Source: Sesamum alatum (taxonomy: Eukaryota; Streptophyta; Magnoliopsida; Lamiales; Pedaliaceae). Taken from it: a stretch of DNA of 64,000 bases. The notes below the pieces were generated by a model. The model saw only the letters and a program-made list of their open reading frames with translations, was not told where the DNA came from and did not search any database. The translations under genes were made by a program, and so were the position numbers. Location of the stretch: positions 10,923,864 to 10,987,863 of the forward strand of contig JACGWO010000008.1 of assembly GCA_034509735.1 (NCBI GenBank), read 5' to 3'. Shown piece after piece: positions 12,688 through 25,024 of the stretch; the first letter of the stretch is position 1, and the number at the start of each line of letters is the position of its first letter.

Positions 12688-15600
12688 TGTTAGAATAGGT
12701 GACCGTGAAGCCAATCCTGTTAAGCTTATGCAACCTATTTCTGACAATGTGGTGTTTAAATAAAGTTTATGAACAAAAGTGATATTCATATTTGGCATTA
12801 ATTCTGTATTTGTGTTCACTTAACTACTTTACATTACAAATTGTTCAATGCACAAACAAAACCCACAGACCGAAAGGTTAATCCAAGAAACTGGACTGCA
12901 CATAGGATGGAAAGTGATGAAATCAGTTTATATGGATCGGTCTAACATGCTCCAAGTCGAAGGACCTCAAGATAGGGTATCGAGAGTCCGTTTGAGACTT
13001 GCACTAAGTGATTGCAGTCGCATTTCATCGACAAGTGATGAAGGTCGTCCATGCAATATTAGTGGGCTAGCCAGCTTGGTACCAGCTGACTAAGGTGACT
13101 CATGGGAATTGTCATATGGGAAACCTTGAGTGGGTTGGTCGGTATAACTCGAATTCCTGGTTCCAACAGTACGGGTTGGTCCTCTGACTTGAGGGACTAT
13201 TGTGGTCACATACACACCGTGACAGTATCTTAATTTGGCAAGAGGCTACCAAGTTAAGAGACTTGGTTGTCATAAGCGCTATCTAGTACAGTCAAGGTGT
13301 GTAGTGTGAACAGTAGGTCCTAACAGAGAATCAGTCTTCTGTCAAAAGGATTGACAGAAATATCTCACTTACACTCTGAGACTCGTCCTCCAGTAAATCT
13401 ATAGCCACAGTGACTCAACAGTGGGATGCGATCCCTGTGACGTTTGGTGTGGACGAGCCAAAGCTTTAGTCAAGAATGGGTACCGACACCTATTTTCCAC
13501 ACCCTAGACTATAGCTGTGAGATGGAAGACAGAAGGAAAAATGTACTAAAGAGCCTAAATGTTCACACCATAATATTTACCTAGTCTCCAGTGCCATGGA
13601 CCGTTGTTGAAGGAAAGCGGATCGGCCCGGGAACGCGGCGGAAGCGCGGTGGAGATAAAAACGTGCAAAATAAAATAATTTAAACCGCGTTCAAGGGATG
13701 TTCCCTTGAACATTCCCGCGCTACCGGTATAAATGCAGAATATAAATATATAAAATAAACAAGCGTTCATGGCTATGAAATAAAGGAGAAACCGAGATCA
13801 CAAATGTAAGTCAGAATATCTTTCTCAATTTTGTATTTCGATCGGCTACACGTGTTGATTCCTCCCGACGTTCATTCACGCGAGGTCCCAACGTAGAAAC
13901 CCTCTAACGTAGTCCACACCACACCGGGAGAGATCTCTTTTTTCTTGCAAGAGAAAAACGGATCTAGAGGATGAAATTGAAGAAGGGATTACACTATCAA
14001 ATTAGTGTTCCTTCTTGATCTTACTTTGTTCTTCAATTGATCCTAGATCAATGAAGCAACAAAGAGGATTTAGAGAGTAGAGAGAGAGGGTGTAGAGAGT
14101 ATTCATATTTTTTTCTAGAAAAAGATGAATAATAAAATTCTTGTCTTTGATGATAGTATATACGCATATATACACATTATTAATGTGATTATTGGAATGT
14201 GTCCAGGTTCATCCAAGGATATCTAGATACATTCCAATCAATCCCCATTAATCATCAATCAAGCCTACCATTTCATAACGTATGATTTAATCATACCAAG
14301 TGAAAGAAGCTTGATTGGAATTGATTTGTCTCTTTCCAAAAGAGACAAGTCAACTTGTCATCAAAGGCCTTAATGGCCAATTTTAGTACTTCAAAAAGAA
14401 GTAATTTTCAGCCATCCCCTTTTAAAAGAAGTCCAACTTCTTCTAATTCCAAAAGTGGAATTAACACCTCTCTTGGACCAAGATTTAATGGACCAGATTT
14501 TATTGTAATCCAATTACAATAATATTGAGATTAAATCCTATTTCATTCATGGTCCAATTAAATAATTCCCATTGATCTTTTAATCCAATTAAATGATCCA
14601 AGCTTCGATTCTCTACTTCATCGATAAATCTCATTTACCGATAAAATGAGGGTTTGATACAATATCGGTCCGTCTATCCAATGGACAATCCCATAAGTAA
14701 TCCAATTACTTATCATCCTATGAAATTGACTCCAAGTCAATTCCTTCACCTCTTCGGTGATTTGTGTGTGACCCTTTAGGTTCACCGTCAGCTAGACTGT
14801 GGCTCGTGTCCAACAGGAGCCCGTCACCATGGGTAGCCGTCTAGAAATGGTCCATTGCACTAGAGACTAGGTGAATGTTGGTGTGAACATTTAGGCGTTG
14901 ATTCCGTACAGGTACGGTCCTACTGTCGACCGTCTCCTAGCCTTAGTCTACGGTATGGAATTTGGCGTTGGTTCCCATCCTTGACTAGGCAACTGTGCTT
15001 CATACCCGAGATGCGTTTACTCTATCGATCGATGCAAGAAACCCTTTCCTACTCAATCAATTACTATAGCCATAGACTTTCAGAGTCTAAACCATCTCAA
15101 AGTGCATAGGAGACATCACATAATGTACTTACGGGGGACAGATCCTATCTTGGAATCCACCGTCCTCACTACATACTCCAAACTGCACTAGACAATGCTT
15201 ATAATGACTATCTTACAGAATGATCACCTCTCGCCAGATCCAAGATACAGTTTTTGTAGGCACGTGACTGCCATGATTCCTTAAGTCTGAGGACTAATCC
15301 CGTACTATTAGAACCGGGAATTCCGGCCATACCGACCAAGCCTCCAAGGCTTCGATATGACGATTCCCACGAGTCAGTTCAGTCAGTCGACAACCTTGTC
15401 AACTAACCACTAAAATTGCATAGACGACCTTCATCTATAACCGATGAAACTCGACACTCACCCAATGAATGCAATACTCATTGCAAGTCTCAATAGGACA
15501 TTCGATGCCCAGTCTCGAGGTCCTTGACTTGGAACGTTTCAGACCAACCCTCAGAAGTTGGTTTTATAGCCGCCATCCAAAGCGCAGCCCAACTACAAGG

Positions 15601-16832
15601 GTTATCAAATTGGTTTGTGGGCATTTGTTGTGACGTTGAAGCGTCGTTCAACGTTAGTAGTAAGCACAACAAACACAATGCCAATGATGAATACTTTCTC
15701 TATTCATCAGGATAATATTGTATTAATAAAGATTGATGACTAGTTCCCAAAATCGCCAATCCAATTAACTTTCTGGTCACCTATTCTAACAGTTGCTAGA
15801 CGGCCACCCATGTTGACGGACGAATTTCCATCATAGGATGATTGAAAATACGGCCAAATCTAGCTGAGGGTGAATCTAAAGAGTCACACACAATCCACCG
15901 GTAACGGAGGAATTAATTTGGAATTAATTCCGGGAAATAGAACAATTTAATTAGATTAAATTGATTCCCTTTTCTTGGATTGTTAATTCTTTAATTGGAT
16001 TAAATAGAATTAACTAATAAATTGGATTTATTAAATTGAGAAAATGGGCTCAAAATAATTATTTAATTATTTAAAGCCTAAAGGGATTATTTTAAGTTAG
16101 ATCTAAAATATTCCATAAAATCCATCTAGCGATGGACGGACGAGATCAAATAGAGAGATCAATGGCCAAGATTAAGTTTGACTTAGTCTCTAGCCTAAGT
16201 TGACTAGGATTTGACTAGATCAAAATCCTAGTCAACCTATGCCTCTTTATGGGAGTTTGAAGAGGACTAGGAGAAGTCCTTTCCTATAAATTCTCATAGA
16301 GACACACACCATTGGGGTTGATCTCTAGCACACACACACACTCGGAATCTCCTCTCTCTCATCCACCTCTCCTCTCCATTTTTCAAGAATTGTTCTAGTT
16401 CCTTGTCTTTGATACAAGAGAACTATAGGCAAATCGATCTCATTAATTCATAACGCTAGGTTGATTTGTCCTCCTATATTCCTCTTAATTTCTTGCTAGC
16501 ACGGGGAACTAAGATTCAGTGGAGTGGGTGGACAATTTAGAGGGTTCCTAATTTGGAATGTTGATGGCAAAATGTGGAACAACGCACGTAGCAGTACAAA
16601 GAAAACAACAACGGGTAGGTCTCATGTTTCTTTCGTTGCAACCCTATGGCCACCATGATTTTAGCATGTTTATTTTCTTGATCATGAGATACACCAAACA
16701 CATGGGAGGTTCAAGAGAACACCCGTTGAGCGTGTATTTTATTTCCATTTATAGTATGTTTGATTTTCATGTTTTAATTTATCGCGCTTCCGCATTCGCG
16801 CTACCTCCCAGGACGATCCACGCATGATTTCA
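12688..16832 (+). mobile_element. Solo Copia LTR F, inside LTR H
   Basis: It starts TGTTAGAATAGGTGACCGTG and ends CGCATGATTTCA. The flanks ACTTG (12683-12687) and ACTTT (16833-16837) form a 5-bp target duplication with one difference. It is itself split by LTR G; its own sequence is 12688-13607 plus 15797-16832, about 1.96 kb. A TATA box lies at 16285-16290. Confidence 0.85.
13608..15791 (-). mobile_element. Solo Copia LTR G, inside LTR F
   Basis: This 2184-bp LTR is in reverse orientation: TGAAGGAAAGCGGATCGG at the left and CCTATTCTAACA at the right. The flanks GTTGT (13603-13607) and GTTGC (15792-15796) form a 5-bp target duplication with one difference. It interrupts the GGACCGTTGCTAGACG block that is intact in sister LTRs, so it is the innermost and youngest layer of this nest. 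Confidence 0.85.
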
Positions 16833-18361
16833 ACTTTCCAAAAGGAAAAAATCCCATTGTTCCAAAGAAAGCCTAATGGTTGATTTTATGCTCTCTTTCA
16901 AGAGCAAAAAATTGGCCATCTCATTATGGGAAGAGTCCAATCCTTTCCCTTTCAAAAGTGAAATTCAATTTGTTTCTTGGGCCATAATTTAATGGATTGG
17001 GCTAAGTTCAATAAATCCTATAAATTAAATCCAATTTAATTCAAGGTGTAAAGACATTATGCCCAATGGTCTTTTAATCCAATTAAAAGATCTAAGCCCA
17101 TAATTCTCTTTAATTAATAAATTTATTTATTAATTTGTGTTGGCCCAATACAATATTGGTACATCCATCCAATGGACTATCCCATTAATAAATAATCTAA
17201 TTATTTATTATATTTTGGAATTAACTCCAAGTTAATTCCTTCACATCTTCGGTGATTTATGTGTGACTCTTTAGGTTCACCCTCTGCTAAACTTGTGTTC
17301 GTGTCCAACACAGACGATCAACAAATCCAATTTAGCCAATCGTTCCCAATTAACCATTAATCAGAAAAGCCCGTTACCATGGGTGTCCGTCTAGCAACGG
17401 TCCATAGCACTAGAGACTAGGTGAATGTTTGGTGTGACCATTTAGGCTTCTGAGTTCCATATAGGTATGGTCCTTCCATCTACCATCTCCCGGCCTTAGT
17501 CTAGGGCATAGATTTGGGTGTCGGTTCTCATCCTGGACTAGGCATTGTGCTTAGTACTCGAGACCGCATTCACTTCATTTCTTCGACATAGGAAACCATT
17601 TCCTATTTGACGAATCACTATGGCCATAGATTCAGAAAGCATGAACGTGCCTCTGAGTGCATAAGAGATATCGCTATCAAATATTGATAGAGGACGTATT
17701 ATCTTCTTGAAACCCACCGTCTACACCACACATTTTAACTACACTGGATAAGGATTGTAACGAACATGTCTGAGACATGAACACCTCTTGCTAGATCCAA
17801 GACACAACCATTGTGTGTACGTGGCTGCCATGGTTCCTCAAGTCCGAGGACTACTCCCTTACTATCAGAGTTAGGGAATTCCATCTATATTGACGAAGCC
17901 CTCAAGGCTTCCATGTGATGATTTCTCGCGAGTTAGTTCAGTCGGCTCGACTCTCGATCGACCAACCCACTAAGATCATATAGACACCCGAAACTTGTCA
18001 TCGATGAAATGAGGCACTCGTCAAATGAATATAATACAAAGTGCAAGTCTTAGTAGGACACTAGATCCCCTATTGCGAGCTCCTCGACGTAGAACCTTTT
18101 AGGCCCAACCTTTTATTAGTTGGTTCCATAACCAACATCCAATACATGGTCAAACTCCATAGGTTGTCTATGTGGTATGTAGGCTTTGTTGTGATGTTTG
18201 ATAACAGTATAAACATATCGGAACGAGTGCAACAAGGTAATGCCAAATAATGAGTACTCATTTTATTCATTACACACAATATTACATTATAACGAGTTTG
18301 TCAAATATATTACCTAAATGCCAATCTAATTAGCTTTCTGGTCACCTATTCTAACAAGGGG

Positions 18362-19315
18362 TCTACACCCGAAGAATTTTTTGACATTCGAGAAGTGGCA
18401 AGAGGGCAACTGGAAGGTCTGTAGCATCATACTTTAATCCATGATAAATGAGATCCAGAAACAATATGATAGGTTGGATGATGTCAGGTCGATGGTGCTC
18501 CACATGCAAGATGTTTATGCAGTCTCGGACCGACATATTAGATATATTGTGACAAAGGCATTTTTTGGCACCAAGATGATTGAAGGGTCCTCGGTGCAAG
18601 AGCACAGTATCAAGATTCTATCCTTTATGGAGAAGCTTGAAGACCTGAAAGCTGGGCTTGAAAATGTTACGTATATCAATGTGATCCTTCAGTCACTTCC
18701 TCCCTCTTACAACCTATTTGTTGTAATTTTAACATGTATGGGCTTACGAAGTCCATCCACGAGTTGGTCAATATATTGGTCCAGTTTGAGGCGACGACCA
18801 AGAATTTGGAGCTGATGATCATGTTGAGGGAGGCTTCAACCTCAAAGCCAAAAGGCAAGAGTGTTGGACGCTAGAAGAGGAAGAAGAGTAAGACAAATGA
18901 CACTGCAAGCGCTCCGAGCGCTCCTGTTAACCCGATGGGCATTGGTAAAGAGGAGGACGGTGGTTCAGCAATCAGGAAAGCCAAATGATGTTTGCATAAA
19001 CTACTGTGAAAAAGATCATGGGAAAAGGGAGTGTCCAAAGCTCCTCCTCCAATCAAGGTATGTTTGTTATTGAGGTTAATATGATCACTAACTCTACTTT
19101 TGGGTATTGGACACCGATTGTGGAGCTCACATCTACAATAATTTGCAGGTGCTAGAAAAAAGCAAAATGCTATGTAAAGACGAGGTGGTCCTGAGGCTAG
19201 CGATGGCAAGGATGTTGTTGCTGAAGTTGTAAGACTAGTAACTTAGTTGTTAGCGATCATGTTAGCATAGAATTAAAATATTGTTACTATGTACCTAATG
19301 TGATAAAAAAAACAT
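18362..19315 (+). pseudogene. Copia A gag C-terminal part and protease start
   Basis: It continues gag after LTR H: STPEEFFDIREVARGQLEG, then frame changes into a long stretch (from 18441) with IQKQYDRLDDVRSM, RHIRYIVTKAFFGTKM and LEDLKAGLENVTYI. A basic segment and a nucleocapsid zinc knuckle follow near 18990-19035. The knuckle reads CINYCEKDHGKREC, with the spacing between its ligands shifted compared with CX2CX4HX4C. Protease follows near 19108 as WVLDTDCGAHI, where the Asp-Thr/Ser-Gly active site reads DTD. The match to Copia stops near 19315, where a rearranged insert begins. Non-functional. Confidence 0.8.
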
Positions 19316-20373
19316 GGAGTTTATTCAAGGTATTATGAGATGTCCTATTTGTGATACAGGGCCATTCCACCCACCGCACTAGAGGAAAGCATGATACATT
19401 GACTACCATAGATAGTTCCTCTCCCTAATCATCCATACTGGAGCAACACGAGATCATTAACTTGAAATCACCTGAAGAGGGAGATTGCAAAACCGAGGCT
19501 GACTGGAGATGAAATTCTTCATTGTTTGGAACGGTATAATACGATAGTAAAAGATCCATTGACACACCCAATAGGGTACAACGTCGAGCACAAGTGGATG
19601 GAAAGAAACATCTTATGGGATCTTGTGTACTGGGAACCAACTGATACTACTTAATGCGTGGACATTGAGAAGAATGTGTTTGACAACATTTTTAACACTA
19701 TCATAGACATCAAGGGAGAAAACAAAGGACATTGTGAATGCATGGAAGGATCTAAAGAACATATGCAATTGCCTTGATCTTGAGGTGGACGAACTGAAAT
19801 GCGATCGGATCGGCCCTAGAGAGAAGCACGAATAGCGGAAGCGTGAATAATTGCATAATAAAATTGCGAAGCATAATTAAATGGAATTTAAAGCATGCAT
19901 TACATACATAAACGGATCAAGGGTTGTGCCCTTGATTCTACCGGGCATTCGGTGTATCTCATGTTCAAGAAAACACTATGGTGACCATCATTTGAATCAA
20001 AAACGTAAAAGAGAACCTACCCGGTTGTAGTTTTATCTTCGTTAGGCTACACGCATTGTTCCCCATTTTGCACCAAGATATCAAAGAAGAGACCCTCCAA
20101 ATCGTCTCACACTCAACACCAGAAAGTAACAAAGTCCTGTGCTAGCAAAAAATCGTTTGGGCAGAAGAAACATCGATACACGCTGTCGATTAACGTTATC
20201 GACGTCTCTTATGTTCCACCTTGAATAAATCAAGAAGAACAATAGTAGAAATCTTGGAGAATATAGAAGAGGGGTGGAGGAGAATTTGAGAGAGAGAGAG
20301 ACTAGAGATGAGAAGTGTACAAATTAGTAGGTGGGTCTGTGTGTGTGTGTGTGTGTGTGAGTATTTATAGAAA
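19316..20373. repeat. Inverted copy of the LTR I / TNP2 chimera
   Basis: 19331-19794 carries TNP2 sequence on the plus strand (MEKNILWDLVYWEP near 19600). From 19795 it carries the LTR end in reverse (TGAAATGCGATCGG) to about 20370. It is the reverse complement of 534-1579, including the same LTR/TNP2 junction. It interrupts Copia A pol and is flanked by a repeated piece of pol (ATGTACCTAATGTGAT at 19289-19304 and 20374-20389). It was therefore copied after LTR I had entered the CACTA transposon. Confidence 0.8.
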
Positions 20374-20397
20374 ATGTACCTAATGTGATCAAAAACA

Positions 20398-21201
20398 TGA
20401 ATTAAAAGATTTTATTTATTTATGGCTCCATGGATTATTTAAATAGGATTTAAATATTCCATGAAATAGATGGATGGTTGAGATTAAAGAGGAGAGATGG
20501 ATGGCTAGGATTGATTTGACCAAATCTAAGCCTAGTTTGACTAGGACTTTGACTAGGTCAAAATCCTAGTCAAATTAAACTTCTGAAGTTGGTGTTTGAA
20601 GAGGAATAAGATTCCTCTTTTTTAAATACTTCTAATTATGCACTTTAGAAGGATGATGAAAATTTAAGACACACACGCACACACTCACACTCCTCTCTCT
20701 CCTCTTGCTTATCCATCCCTCTCTCCAAGAATTGGTTTTAGTTCTTTGTTTCATACAATTGAACCTTAGGAGGATTAATCTCGTTAATTCATAACGTTGG
20801 GTTAATCCATCCTCCATAAATATATACATTTGGCTCTTTCGCTAGCACGAGGATCAAGATACATGGGTGGATTGCGTGTACGATTTAGAGGGTCTCAAGT
20901 TCGAGATCTTGGTGCAAAACGGAGAATACCGCGAGTAGCGGTTTGAAGACAAAACGACAACCGGGTGGGTTATTTCGTTTTAGTGTTTTCGATTTCTACA
21001 ACCCTATGACCTCCATGATTTGCATGCTCTTTAAATTAGTCATGAGATACACCAAATGCCCGGGAGGTTCAAGGGAACACCCTTGAATGTGTAGTTTTAA
21101 TTCATATTTAGCATTCTTTAAATTATGTAAATTTATTTTATATCGCGCTTCCGCATTCGCGCTCCTCCCGGGACGATCCACACGCCTTAGGAAGGCTTTC
21201 A
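20398..21201 (+). mobile_element. Truncated Copia LTR J in Copia A pol
   Basis: Only the 3' part of an LTR is present: the AT-rich middle, then GCGCTTCCGCATTCGCGCTC near 21145-21164, ending GGAAGGCTTTCA at 21201. Pol resumes immediately after. The LTR 5' half and about 0.9 kb of pol (end of protease through the integrase core) are missing. Confidence 0.7.
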
Positions 21202-21573
21202 GGGTGGCCTTGCTTACATCAAGAGACTAGTGGAGACAAACTGGACGTGAAGTCTAGTTTGTGAAGGTTCATTGGTTATCCTAAGGAAACTGTAGAGTAT
21301 TATTTCTATGATCCCTCCAAGCAAATGGGCTTTGTCTAGCGAAATGCAATGTTCCTAGAAAAAAGACTTTCCAGCGGATACCCGATGTGAGGAATTGCTC
21401 CTTGAGAAATTAAGTAACGCAACACCTCAACCGATATAGAAACATCATCTTCGCCTATAGTTCTCACAGACAATATTCCCGTCCTCTAAAGGTCGAAGTA
21501 TCACAATGACATGATCGGTATTGATTTTCGGTTCTGACCGGTCAGTTGGATAACCATCCAAAGATCTATGGGG
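21202..21573 (+). pseudogene. Copia A integrase C-terminal part
   Basis: Broken frames match Copia B at 28676-29045: GGLAYIKRLVG, then IGYPKETVEYYFYDPSKQ, then TDNIPVL and QLDNHPKIYGD just before the microsatellite. In the intact family this is the host-factor and tethering end of integrase and the linker to reverse transcriptase. Stops replace several codons and the sequence ends at 21573. Confidence 0.75.
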
Positions 21574-21574
21574 A

Positions 21575-21714
21575 CTAATAATAATAATGATGATGATGAT
21601 GATAATAAATATAAATATAATGATAATGATAATAATAATAATAATTACTAATAATAATAATAATCATCATCATCATCATCATCATCATCATTATTATTAT
21701 TATTATTATTAAAA
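21575..21714. repeat. Palindromic AAT/ATG microsatellite
   Basis: (AAT)n(ATG)n on the left (21576-21608) is mirrored by (ATC)n(ATT)n on the right (21660-21710), separated by AT-rich sequence. The arms can pair as a hairpin. Copia A stops exactly at its left edge. Confidence 0.85.
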
Positions 21715-24229
21715 ATAAGAACAACAACAATAATACACTAGAACTCTTTATGTATTTATAAAAAAAATTGATAATACATAAATTAATATTCAAAGACAAT
21801 AATAATAATTATGATATATTTTTATTGATATTGGATAATATATATGTATAAAGACATAAATGAGATCAATTAATTAATTAATTATTGATTATGATAATCT
21901 TATATATTCTTTATGTCATTGATAAACGAAAGAACTTAAGATAGATAGTTATCATTAATGTAGGAAAAAATTGGTGGACAGTTCATACAAATGTGGCATT
22001 GGATAGAAATAACCGTTTAATAAGATCTTGTTCATGTTTCAAACTGTGAGTGTTGGAGTTGTTGTTGCTTGGCCTTCTGGTTTGATATGTTTCATTTTTT
22101 ATTACCTAGCCAAAGTTCATTATTTTAGCCAATAAGAATGACTATATTTGTTATGTAGAATGAATGTTATAGTTAACATATTGGTTTAACTTGATGCTAA
22201 CTGGATTGTATTGAAATGAAATCTAACAGATTGTAAAGCTTTGTTCTTTAGTAAATACTCCAATTTTTGGTTTTTTTTTTTTCTTGTTTGCATGCAGATT
22301 ATATGTTTATACATAGTTTAATTTTTCTATAACTTGTATTTCCTAATAGATTACGAGGTGATTGTGACTTATTTGCTTTCTTTTTCATTTTTCAAGGTAG
22401 TACGTGAAGAAGATTGACAAAAAGGAGTTAAGATGTTTTGGATGGATGCAAGATTAGCTATATTATTTGTGTATAGAGTAATCTTTTTTTAATATGTGTC
22501 GGTGCATTTTGATTGCTCATTTTCGTCTATACAGTTATTTCTCTATGTATTATTTGATATTGCATTTGGATGTTGAGACCGAGTTGGAATATTTTGGAGT
22601 CCTATTTGATATATGAAGTTTATTAGTGAAGTTTGTGCTCCATGGTTATGTAGTGCATTGATAATGGATTTTATAGAACAACAATATTTTTTGTAGTGCC
22701 TACATAAATAATTTGGTATTACAGGTTTAAATTGTGTTGCAACAATATAAGGGTGAAATTATTTATGTTGATAATTAACAGGTGTAGGTGTTTAATAATG
22801 TGATGCTTAAAAGTGTTGGAAACGTTATTTTCTTTAGATTTAAAGTGTAGAGTACGTCCACACTATACTTTTATATGTTGCAAGGATGATTTATTTAAAA
22901 GTTTTAAACTTTTTAAATGTATTTAAAGGTGTAGTGTAAGATCTATGTTGCTACACTCCAAAGGTACTTATATGCATTATATGTTAATGCACTTGCAAGT
23001 ATAGGATCAATCTTTACTACACTGCTTATTGATGCACTTGACAAAAGTGAAGTCTAATAATAAATATATATAGTAAGAGAGGTTTCCTGTCTACTCTTCA
23101 AAGTGCATTAAAGGTCATTTTTTCTTCTGGTGATTTATTGCTATAATATGTTTTCATAATTATTTTTTTATTTTAAACAATATGCTCTTAATATTAATAC
23201 ATTATTATGATCATTTTCTTGTATAATTTAATTTAAAATAAGGATTTTCTTCACAATCTTATTCATAAAAAAATGGTAAGTTTTTACATTTATTTGTATT
23301 CTTTTTTAAGAAATATTCAACCATGTATAAGTGTTTTATTTTTTACACAGTGTAATTGAAATTGAGAGAGATTGTAGAATGCTTCTTGAAAGCTGGTAAA
23401 CTAGTCAATAGTTGGTACCTATAATTTATATTGTAGAACACATTTTGCAACTTGAGAGTGATTTATAGAATGAATGTTATTAATTTATTTGGCATGTATA
23501 CTTTGGTTTGTGACTTTAAAATATTACTTTGAGACTACATAGTTTATGTATTTGAAACAGTTGAACTCTAAAATTTATATCATTGTACATATGATTGACT
23601 CTATATTAAAGACCGCAAAAACCGCTTCAACCCAATTAGACTTCAAAGTGTGATTTCGGTGATTGTTTGGCTGGGATTGGGCTAAGCTTTTTAAAAAATC
23701 AAAAATATTGGATTAGGCCAAAAATGTATCCAAATTAGCTCAACTCGCACTGCGTACACTCCTACATATTGTGTATCCTTGTACAAATAAATACCCACAA
23801 ATAAATATACAAAATATAAATTAATTATTAGAACTTCTTAATTTACAAAAGTGCAAAAAAATTACAAATTAATGTTGAAATATAATAATAATTTTTTATG
23901 AAATAATTATTTACAAAAAAAAATATATTAAGTAAGCTTATCTTCAGATTGATGTTACATAATATAAATAAAAATATCATACTTTAGTATTGTATAAAAT
24001 TAAAATATTGAGATATTAATTGAATATAATTCTAACATATACTGTGAATTTCACTTCATATAATATTGGATATCTAATAAAATATTAAAAAGTTATTAAA
24101 GAAAAATAAAGCTAGCAGGCCTTTCAAACATAAACATTTAGACTCATGCTCGGCTCGACTTGAACTCAAAAATGTTAAAGCTCAAGTCAAACTTCACTCA
24201 AGCTAGCTCGTGGGACCTGGACCGACTAA
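21715..24229. other. AT-rich DNA without a supported gene
   Basis: No frame longer than background. Around 22780-23110 there is a cluster of short motifs in both orientations (GTGTAG, CTACAC, AGTGCA, TGCACTTG), which resembles subterminal repeats of a DNA transposon. 24120-24210 holds a 'CTCGGCTCGACTTGAACTC' type repeat that recurs near 52185-52240. Confidence 0.4.
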
Positions 24230-24725
24230 AAAAAAAAAACTATTTTTCAGACGGATTATTTCCGTTGCAAATTGGGGCAGGTTATGGAAGGACTTTGTAG
24301 CGATGATGTCATTACGACTTTTAGAACAAGTTACAAGTTTTGAGACGGGTTGATCGTAGCAAAATGAGGTTCATCACCTATTGTCTCAAACCCCGCCTCA
24401 AACTATGGCATGTCCTACATTTGGGACGATAATTTAGCGCGAGTTGTTATTCGTCTCAACTTTGAGATGGATTTTGTGTCGACCTTGATTAAATTGAGAC
24501 AGATATGTAACAAAGACAATTGTCCACTGCAAAATTGATGCTAAATCCCTTGCAATTAAACAACTTTTTCCATGACTTAGTGTGCTGCTGCAAATTTAGA
24601 TACACAACGGCTATATATATCCATTGCAAACCCATTCCAAATGTCGTCCTAAACTATAACGGTTATTTCTTAATAGTCAATTGTTCATCTCACAACCCAT
24701 TGCTATATCAAACCCAAAAAGGTTA

Positions 24726-24730
<5 letters not shown>
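24230..24730 (+). repeat. CACTA-like subterminal repeat region, left
   Basis: It is dense in short motifs in both orientations: CCGTTGCAAATTGGGG, GTCTCAAACCCCGCCTCAAA, CGTCTCAACTTTGAGATGGA, AAATTGAGACAG and CCATTGCAAACCCATTCC. Such arrays bind the TNPA-type protein in known CACTA elements. It ends in an AT/GT microsatellite. Confidence 0.5.
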
Positions 24731-24758
<28 letters not shown>

Positions 24759-25024
24759 CGCGTGTGTGTTGTTTTTATTTTTATTTGTTTTCGCTCTCTT
24801 AAATCATTAAATCACACACACTCTCAATCTCTCTCGAATTTCCGAATATATTAATAATATTAGCATCATTTCACGGATTGTTGATCTTTTGAGTTGGTTG
24901 ACTGCGTAGCAATTGGAACCTTTTTTTGTTCAATGTAGTTTAAATACAATTTTAAATTTCTATATTTATATATTAAATATTAGTATTGCCAATTAATGAA
25001 TGTATAGCTTGAAATTTATATGTT
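24731..25024. other. AT-rich spacer before Copia B
   Basis: (TA)n then (GT)n at 24725-24770, then pyrimidine-rich DNA. No gene seen. It may be the 5' leader of the CACTA element. Confidence 0.35.

Larger units (their letters stand above)
11895..18356 (-). mobile_element. Copia LTR H, reverse orientation, inside gag of Copia A
   Basis: On the plus strand it starts TGAAGGAAGTAG (LTR 3' end) and finishes GGTCACCTATTCTAACA (LTR 5' end). Without the nested LTR F its own length is about 2.3 kb (11895-12687 plus 16838-18356). The flanks are AAGGG at 11890-11894 and AGGGG at 18357-18361, a 5-bp target duplication with one difference. No internal genes are present, so it is a solo LTR. Confidence 0.85.
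7657..21575 (+). mobile_element. Copia A, degenerate Ty1/copia element with nested insertions
   Basis: Parts in order: 5' LTR (7657-9788), primer-binding site, a 1.9-kb leader, gag from 11742, an insertion at 11895-18361, the rest of gag and protease (18362-19315), an inserted rearranged segment (19316-21201), and the integrase C-terminal part (21202-21573). It then stops at a microsatellite. Reverse transcriptase, RNase H and the 3' LTR are missing. The gag and pol parts match Copia B part for part, so they are the same family. The element is dead. Confidence 0.8.

Noticed and set aside
18862..19209. 112-codon minus-strand frame opposite gag
   Set aside because: Antisense to the gag basic region and zinc knuckle of Copia A.
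21575..21799. 74-codon frame with poly-Ile, poly-Met and poly-Tyr
   Set aside because: Direct translation of the AAT/ATG microsatellite.
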